From Candidatus Cloacimonadota bacterium (GTDB lineage Bacteria > Cloacimonadota > Cloacimonadia > Cloacimonadales > WRIO01), in NCBI GenBank assembly GCA_020532185.1, contig JAJBBH010000032.1:1-32696 (forward strand): a stretch of 32,696 nucleotides of DNA, written 5' to 3'. Both the position numbers and the translations under genes were made by a program. The notes under the pieces were generated by a model. The model saw only the letters and a list, made by a program, of their open reading frames with translations, was not told the DNA's origin and searched no databases. Below, piece after piece: positions 27,379 through 32,696 of this stretch (its first letter is position 1; each line of letters begins with the position of its first letter).

Positions 27379-28617
27379 ATGAAAAACCCACTTGGAAAAA
27401 AAACACTGGGCATCAATAGCTTAGGAAGAATTGGCAAACTTACTCTATGGAATCATCTACAGATGAATTACTTCGACTCTTTTGTGATTAATTGCGGTAG
27501 AGAAGTCGGCAAAAAACTCGATGACTTAATTCAAGTAATCGAAACTGACTCAACTTATGGAAGCATACACCGTTTTCTCAGAGGCTATAATAACCAAAAA
27601 GTAGAAATCAAGGTATTAGATGAAAAAGAACAACTCTTATCAGTCGATGGCAAAAAAGTAAAAATATTACGCACTGCCAGAAATCCAAAAGATATCAATT
27701 GGGCAAATGAAGGAGTTAGATTGGTAGTTGAATGCTCTGGTACTTTCAATGACCCAACTGCCCCTGTTGACGCAGGAAAAGGTGCATTACGTGGACATAT
27801 AGAAGCAGGTGCTGAAAAAGTTATCTTATCAGCTCCCTTCAAAATTGCCGAAGCTGGAAAAGGTTTTCCTGACGACTCGGGCATGTTTGTATATGGGATC
27901 AATCACCTTGACTATAATCCCGCAAAACATAATGTCTTATCAGCTGCTTCATGCACAACCACAGGGCTTGCACATATGATGAAACCCCTTTTAGATGATG
28001 AATATGCTTCCGATATTATCACTGCTTCTATGTCAACAATACACGCCATGACAAATAGTCAAAGCACATTGGACTCAGTGCCAAAAACTGGAGCAAGTGA
28101 CCTTAGAAAATCAAGAGGCATTACAAATAATATTATTCTCTCAACTACTGGTGCTGCAAAAGCTCTCGGACACGTGATGCCTGCTATCAATAATATTGGA
28201 TTCTTAGCCGATTCTGTGCGTATTCCAACTGCAACAGTATCTCTAATTGTTCTAAACATCACCTTCAGAAATTATGTTACTGAGAATGAAAAAGTAATCA
28301 TCGATAGAGATTATATCAACAACCTTTATCAAAAAGCAAGTGAGGGAATACAAAAAGACTTGCTCGTGTATTCTGAAAGACAAAATGTATCAACCGATCT
28401 CATGGGCGAACCAGCTGCATGTGTCATTGAGGGTAGAGAAACCCATACACGTACAGGATTTTTAAAAACAGCTTGCAAACATGATCTAAAAGAAGGAGAA
28501 ACCTCACCGGAAATACCTGTTACTCATGCAAAACTCTTTGCTTGGTACGATAATGAGCTTGGCTCGTATGTCTATTCTCTTGGCAAACTTACCAAATACG
28601 TATATGAAAGAATGTAA
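27379..28617 (+). CDS. gap: Glyceraldehyde-3-phosphate dehydrogenase, long divergent form
   Basis: A 412-residue protein, against the usual ~335. The NAD-binding start is 'LGINSLGRIGKLTLW'. The catalytic Cys192 lies in 'SAASCTTTGLAHMMKPL' (usual SNASCTTNCLAP) and the catalytic base His222 in 'STIHAMTNSQ'. Further family blocks are 'ILSTTGAAKALGHVMP', 'RIPTATVSLIVLNITF' and the C-terminal 'WYDNELGSYVYSLGKLTKYV'. It oxidises glyceraldehyde-3-phosphate to 1,3-bisphosphoglycerate (or the reverse) with NAD(P). Extra length comes from insertions before the catalytic Cys (around residues 125-170) and in the second half. The catalytic residues are intact, so it should be active. The ribosome site AAGGAG is seven bases before the ATG. 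It is probably co-transcribed with the PPDK-like gene. Confidence 0.92.
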   Translation: MKNPLGKKTLGINSLGRIGKLTLWNHLQMNYFDSFVINCGREVGKKLDDLIQVIETDSTYGSIHRFLRGYNNQKVEIKVLDEKEQLLSVDGKKVKILRTARNPKDINWANEGVRLVVECSGTFNDPTAPVDAGKGALRGHIEAGAEKVILSAPFKIAEAGKGFPDDSGMFVYGINHLDYNPAKHNVLSAASCTTTGLAHMMKPLLDDEYASDIITASMSTIHAMTNSQSTLDSVPKTGASDLRKSRGITNNIILSTTGAAKALGHVMPAINNIGFLADSVRIPTATVSLIVLNITFRNYVTENEKVIIDRDYINNLYQKASEGIQKDLLVYSERQNVSTDLMGEPAACVIEGRETHTRTGFLKTACKHDLKEGETSPEIPVTHAKLFAWYDNELGSYVYSLGKLTKYVYERM

Positions 28618-28620
28618 TAT

Positions 28621-28647
28621 AAAAAGCCCGGGTAACCGGGCTTTTTT
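28621..28647 (+). terminator. Strong intrinsic terminator after gap, probably bidirectional
   Basis: GCCCGG (28626-28631) and CCGGGC (28636-28641) form a six-pair GC stem closed by a GTAA (GNRA-type) tetraloop. It is extended by A-T pairs and followed by six Ts on the plus strand. On the minus strand the same hairpin is followed by five Ts, so it may also end the oppositely directed transcript of the surface-protein genes. Confidence 0.95.
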
Positions 28648-28742
28648 ATTTCTTACTAAGATGAAGGTCAGCATAAAAACCTCTTTGTGGTCCAAAATAG
28701 AAATTCTCTATATAAGCACAATATTTTCTATTGTGAGTATCT

Positions 28743-31292
28743 CTATTTAAGCAAGGTAACTTTCTTAATATCAACCACCTTGTTTTTATATTTTACTTGC
28801 ATTGTATAAATCCCTGATGACGCCTTTTTACCTTTATCATCATAGCCATCCCATACGATATGGTGATAAGCATTTTCACTATACTTGTCCATAAGAGTTC
28901 TAACTCTTTGACCTTTCACATTATAAACACATATCTTAACCATACCAGGCTCATTTACTTGAAAATTCATCAGTGTTTTGCCTCTAAATGGATTTGGATA
29001 TGGATTAGAAATCGCTGTTATCGGAGGTAAAATAATATCATCTAAAGAGGATGGTTCGACCTCAATCAAGTTTTCTTTAACCACATAATTCTCTCCATTA
29101 TTGATAATCAATTTAACTGAATACCTGCCTGGTAAAGTATAAGTATAGGTTGGGTTTTGTTCATAGCTATCAATATTGCCATCGAGATCAAAATCCCATG
29201 CCCAGCTAAATACCTCACCATCTGATTGATCTGTAAATTGTACTTCCAGAGGTACACGACCCTGCACTGGTTCTGCAGAAAAGTCAACACTCAAGCCTTG
29301 AAACTCATATGCTCCCATATCAATACCAGAACCTACTATACGTGGATTTCCCATAAGATCAAACTCGGAAAATGTAAAATTAGGTATATCTAATGTTCCT
29401 GCATCAATACAAGGTGAACCAGCACCAATTTGATAAGGATAATCAAAATCGTCTATAAAATGTGGAGGACTATCGATATTCCCATCGCCCCATACGACTA
29501 TAGCACTTGCAGGATCAGCACCTAAAAACTTGATTGCATGCTCTCCATTTTCAATATTACTATAAAACACTCCCAGTCGATTCGGCTGTTCAGGAGGCGT
29601 GGAGTTTTTAAACCAAATTTCATTTGGGGTATTGCCATAGATGATACTATTATAAATATCTAAGCTTGAATCTTTGGAATCATATACAATGACACCTCCA
29701 CGATGCCTGACAAGATTATCACTTAAAGTGGAATTAATCAAACGCCCCTCAGCATGCTCATATAATGAAATACCTGATACCCCTAACCTAAGAGGCCATC
29801 CAGGCTCTAAAAAGCTCTCATTATCATAAAGCAAAAGCTGATACATATCGAAGTAACATCTAACAGGGTTCAAAACAGGACCTGCTAATACAATTGGCGA
29901 AGGTCCAACACCGTAGACATATGAGTCAGAATAATATACAGCGTTTCCGCTTATTTTAATATTCGTGTAATAATGATACTTTGCGCCAACACCTATAATG
30001 TGTTTATAATTATTTTCAGCAATTAAGTCTGTTACTGTAAATACTGAGTTTTCGTTAAAATATCTACTTTGAGGCAGATAATTTATAAAACCCTCTTTTA
30101 CGTTAGAAAACTTTATTCGCTCAAATGTAACCCCATCTGCACTAAATATGGCAACTGTAGACATAGTATTTCCTTCATAATTAGTATTAATGAGTGATAA
30201 ATCAGACACTGTGTAATTATTACAATTGAATGCAGACGAAATTAAATATCCCTGATTTTCACCATCGAGGATAGTTTCATCTATACCTGCTCCCTTTAGG
30301 TATGTATAACCACGCATATTAAAAGGGAAAAATTGATTATTGAGAGATTTACTATAAGTTCCTGGTGCAAGATGTACTGTTTTGGGATTCAGAGAGTCAG
30401 CAACAACGCGAGACATAGCCCAACTGACTGTTTGAAATGGAGTCGATGGGCTTAAACCATCGTTCAAATCGCTGCCATGAGGTGCCACATAGACATCTTG
30501 ATTTATATACGAATCATAGATAGCATTGTCACATTGAAAGTTGAAGTCACTCTCAATTGAGATAAAAACAGGATCAGCTGTTGCAACTGTAAAAGTGTCT
30601 AAAACAACATTATAATAATTGCCATAGGCACGGCTACAAATATCATGACCAATAGTTGCAATATTGTTAAACACGCTATTTTTATTGATTGGATCAAACT
30701 CGAGTTCAGAATATTTACTTAAACCTATTCCTCCTCCAGGGCCCATATTTGCTTTATTGTTTTTTATAATATTGCCTGAAAGAAGAGGAGTGCATATTGT
30801 ATGATGATAAGATTCAACATATATTCCACCACCTGCTTTGCTTTGATTATTTTGAATAACACAATTTTTAATTGTTGGATCTGAGGTTATAACTATTATA
30901 CCTCCACCAAGCACCCAAGTTGGAGTAATTCGTCCTGAACCATTTTCTATTGTAAAACCATCAATCACAGCATCTCGAGATTCTCCATTAATAAAATGCA
31001 CACAAGGTCCTTGTTGATTGCCATCAATTATGGTATTATAGATGTATTCACGGTTATTTGTATAGCGAAAGAGACTCGTTATTGTTATATCTTTACCAAA
31101 ATAGTTCAAGTTTTCAAAATATCTACCAGGATGTACAACTATCGTATCTCCACTACTTGATGCTACTGAAATTGCAGATTGAATACTTGTAAAATCGCCG
31201 CTACCCTCAATGTCGACTATATAATTAGTTGACTCTAACACACACACATATATTAAGATCAACAGTGCAAATAATATCAGTTTGTTTTTCAT
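28743..31292 (-). CDS. Secreted right-handed beta-helix protein with PKD domain and C-terminal sorting domain
   Basis: An 849-residue extracellular protein. Residues 1-20 are a hydrophobic signal peptide (MKNKLILFALLILIYVCVLE). About 25-240 form a first parallel beta-helix ('DFTSIQSAISVASSSGDTIV', then 'IKNCVIQNNQSKAGGGIYVE'). A second helix of DUF1565 type starts near 268 ('YVAPHGSDLNDGLSPSTPFQ'). A PKD domain covers about 667-748 ('PLEVQFTDQSDGEVFSWAWDFD'). The last 87 residues start 'NPYPNPFRGKT' and carry 'YNVKGQRVRTL' and 'SSGIYTMQV', a FlgD-like/Por-type sorting domain used for type IX-like secretion. It is probably a surface adhesin or a polysaccharide-binding protein; no lyase residues can be identified. 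A ribosome site (GAGGTAAGGA) lies just before the ATG. It follows the next gene by 12 bases. Confidence 0.88.
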   Translation of the reverse strand: MKNKLILFALLILIYVCVLESTNYIVDIEGSGDFTSIQSAISVASSSGDTIVVHPGRYFENLNYFGKDITITSLFRYTNNREYIYNTIIDGNQQGPCVHFINGESRDAVIDGFTIENGSGRITPTWVLGGGIIVITSDPTIKNCVIQNNQSKAGGGIYVESYHHTICTPLLSGNIIKNNKANMGPGGGIGLSKYSELEFDPINKNSVFNNIATIGHDICSRAYGNYYNVVLDTFTVATADPVFISIESDFNFQCDNAIYDSYINQDVYVAPHGSDLNDGLSPSTPFQTVSWAMSRVVADSLNPKTVHLAPGTYSKSLNNQFFPFNMRGYTYLKGAGIDETILDGENQGYLISSAFNCNNYTVSDLSLINTNYEGNTMSTVAIFSADGVTFERIKFSNVKEGFINYLPQSRYFNENSVFTVTDLIAENNYKHIIGVGAKYHYYTNIKISGNAVYYSDSYVYGVGPSPIVLAGPVLNPVRCYFDMYQLLLYDNESFLEPGWPLRLGVSGISLYEHAEGRLINSTLSDNLVRHRGGVIVYDSKDSSLDIYNSIIYGNTPNEIWFKNSTPPEQPNRLGVFYSNIENGEHAIKFLGADPASAIVVWGDGNIDSPPHFIDDFDYPYQIGAGSPCIDAGTLDIPNFTFSEFDLMGNPRIVGSGIDMGAYEFQGLSVDFSAEPVQGRVPLEVQFTDQSDGEVFSWAWDFDLDGNIDSYEQNPTYTYTLPGRYSVKLIINNGENYVVKENLIEVEPSSLDDIILPPITAISNPYPNPFRGKTLMNFQVNEPGMVKICVYNVKGQRVRTLMDKYSENAYHHIVWDGYDDKGKKASSGIYTMQVKYKNKVVDIKKVTLLK

Positions 31293-31304
31293 TTCCTTAC
31301 CTCA

Positions 31305-32696
31305 TTACTTAATTAATGTCATTTTTTTCTGAATACTTGAGATTTTGGTGTCTAATTTATAAAAGTAAATACCGCTTGTAACGTCTTTCCCATTGCTGTC
31401 CTTGCCATTCCATTCCAAAATGTGATTACCTGCTGACATAATTCCATTGCACAACTCATTAACTTTTTGTCCCTTAATATTATAAATACTAAGCCGTACA
31501 TGCTCTTCTTTAGATATATAAAAACTAATATTTGTATTTGGATTAAAGGGGTTTGGATAGTTTTGATTGAGTTGTAAATAAACTTTCTCGTTTGCAAGCT
31601 CATCATCTTTGGAAAACTTAATGTAATAGTAAGGCTTTCCTGCTTGGACAATTAGAGGTATATTTTCTTCTTGCATATTATACGAATTAACAACAAGGTA
31701 ATTATTTGGCTTTATGGGTGCTGATTTTGTTTGGTAAGCAAAGTCAAAATAAATCTCTTGATCTAAATCCTCTTGCAAAAGATAGGCTTTGATTTCTGTT
31801 ATATCGCTATCATAAACGGCTGCTCCCCTGCAAATACCATTGACAAATAATCCAATTTCAAGAGGAGGATTATCTGTATCAAGCTCAACAAAAACAGGTA
31901 CATAATTTGCCTGCTCTTCGTAGGTATAAAGCTGAGCAAGTGGTATTTCTGAACGTAGCTGAGGTACTCCATTTTGCCAGCTAAAATCAAATACCTGCTC
32001 TACGCTTGTCTCTAAAATTACCATATCTCCGAAACTAAGTGTCTTAGGCTGTGAATTCTGTATCCATGCGTTACCATGTCTCTGCATACTCCACCATTGT
32101 GTTTTGATACTTCGCAGTTGAGACATAGTTTGTTCTCCCAAAGCATCTTCTATCAGCATTGTTCTTGGTATAAAGTAACCTATCCAATTCTCCCTAAAAG
32201 GATATAATGTGATGAGTGTATTTGGATTGAGTGTTGTTCCTGATGTTGTGATATTACAGTCAGCAGAAGTCTCGATTTTATAACCAAGAGAACTACTAAC
32301 AGTATTTAACAAACTGTTTACTGTCCAAAATTCATTATAAACGATGCTTTCATATTGATGTTGTATTTCTGATCCATCGGGATCAAGCATATCCGTTATA
32401 TAAGAGATATCGACTGGCTCATCTGTTTCTTCGTCTCGTGGTAATATGGGGAAGGAGAGCCAAGTCCATCCTACTGGTAAATCCCGTGAATAGGTTGATA
32501 TAGCAAATGATGAGTTATAAGTATAGACACCAATAAAAGGACCTAAAGCATAATTAAAATGATCTACAGGTCCACCATGTATCAAATCGCTATTAGGATC
32601 GGATAAATGCCAATTAAATAGATACTTATCCACAAAGTCAGGTTCGACATCAATTAAATGGCTGTAATCATAAAATGATGTATAACCTATAATGCC
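31305..32696 (-). CDS. Secreted protein with C-terminal sorting domain, 5' end beyond window
   Basis: The frame stays open through the window end (a GTG at 32633 is internal, not a convincing start), so the N-terminus is missing. About 463 residues are visible. The first ~45 ('EPDFVDKYLFNWHLSDPNSDLIHGG') look like the last turn of a beta-helix domain. A middle region of about 180 residues ('GWTWLSFPILPRDEETDEP' onward, rich in Trp and Tyr) matches no domain that I can name. A further beta-rich region follows, and the last ~90 residues are a sorting domain ('NYPNPFNPNTNISFYI', 'YNIKGQKVNEL', 'TSGIYFYKL', ending KKMTLIK). It is likely exported by the same route as its downstream neighbour, with which it forms an operon. 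Ligand or role unknown. Confidence 0.8.
   Translation of the reverse strand, partial: GIIGYTSFYDYSHLIDVEPDFVDKYLFNWHLSDPNSDLIHGGPVDHFNYALGPFIGVYTYNSSFAISTYSRDLPVGWTWLSFPILPRDEETDEPVDISYITDMLDPDGSEIQHQYESIVYNEFWTVNSLLNTVSSSLGYKIETSADCNITTSGTTLNPNTLITLYPFRENWIGYFIPRTMLIEDALGEQTMSQLRSIKTQWWSMQRHGNAWIQNSQPKTLSFGDMVILETSVEQVFDFSWQNGVPQLRSEIPLAQLYTYEEQANYVPVFVELDTDNPPLEIGLFVNGICRGAAVYDSDITEIKAYLLQEDLDQEIYFDFAYQTKSAPIKPNNYLVVNSYNMQEENIPLIVQAGKPYYYIKFSKDDELANEKVYLQLNQNYPNPFNPNTNISFYISKEEHVRLSIYNIKGQKVNELCNGIMSAGNHILEWNGKDSNGKDVTSGIYFYKLDTKISSIQKKMTLIK

Noticed and set aside
26952-27437. 161-codon minus-strand frame across the PPDK-like/GAPDH junction
   Set aside because: It lies opposite conserved catalytic regions of both genes and looks like an antisense by-product of codon use.
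32631-32633. GTG at 32633 as the start of the last secreted protein
   Set aside because: The frame continues upstream to the window edge with beta-helix-like sequence, and no signal peptide follows the GTG.

Overview
The window is AT-rich, gene-dense bacterial DNA from a Gram-negative (two-membrane) organism. It encodes two LptF/LptG-type lipopolysaccharide-export permeases, a TamB-like outer-membrane assembly protein, and two large secreted proteins that end in a FlgD-like/Por-type C-terminal sorting domain (NPxPNPF start, lysine-rich end). That mix, with a ferredoxin-fused EtfA and a PPDK-type ATP-grasp enzyme, suggests an anaerobic member of the Fibrobacteres-Chlorobi-Bacteroidetes side of the tree. 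Candidatus Cloacimonadota is my best guess. This is inference; no rRNA or other decisive marker is present.

Layout. (1) 2-1969 (+): 3' part of a tamB-like gene, convergent with and only 2 bases from the next block. (2) 22734 down to 1972 (-): 21 consecutive minus-strand genes, often abutting or overlapping. In transcription order they are yggS-type PLP protein, PlsY-like protein, GNAT protein, PAP2/Aur1-like protein, etfA, amidohydrolase, queE, typA, ribH, nusB, glycosyltransferase, radical SAM/SPASM protein, PQQ-like propeller protein, small membrane protein, rpmE, DUF1385 protein, prfA, CNNM/CBS (CorC-like) protein, ligA, lptF-like and lptG-like. Internal promoters (before ribH and rpmE) and a terminator (after rpmE) divide the block into several transcription units. 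(3) 22735-23250: a 516-base intergenic region with a good sigma70-like promoter at each end, firing outward, and about 400 bases of unexplained DNA between them. (4) 23251-28617 (+): a very large PPDK-like protein and a long, divergent GAPDH, closed by a strong bidirectional terminator. (5) 28743-32696 (-): two co-directional surface/secreted proteins, the first in transcription order truncated by the window edge.

How the genes fit together. The block mixes translation and RNA functions (rpmE, prfA, typA, queE, nusB), DNA ligation, riboflavin synthesis and envelope biogenesis. The most speculative and interesting parts are three. The first is the PPDK-like protein, which has the ATP-grasp and phosphohistidine domains but no pyruvate/PEP barrel and carries about 860 unassigned N-terminal residues beside GAPDH. 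The second is the tightly coupled PlsY-like/GNAT/Aur1-like trio, a possible lipid-modification pathway. The third is the ferredoxin-EtfA without an adjacent EtfB. No tRNA, rRNA, CRISPR array, insertion sequence or prophage gene was recognised.
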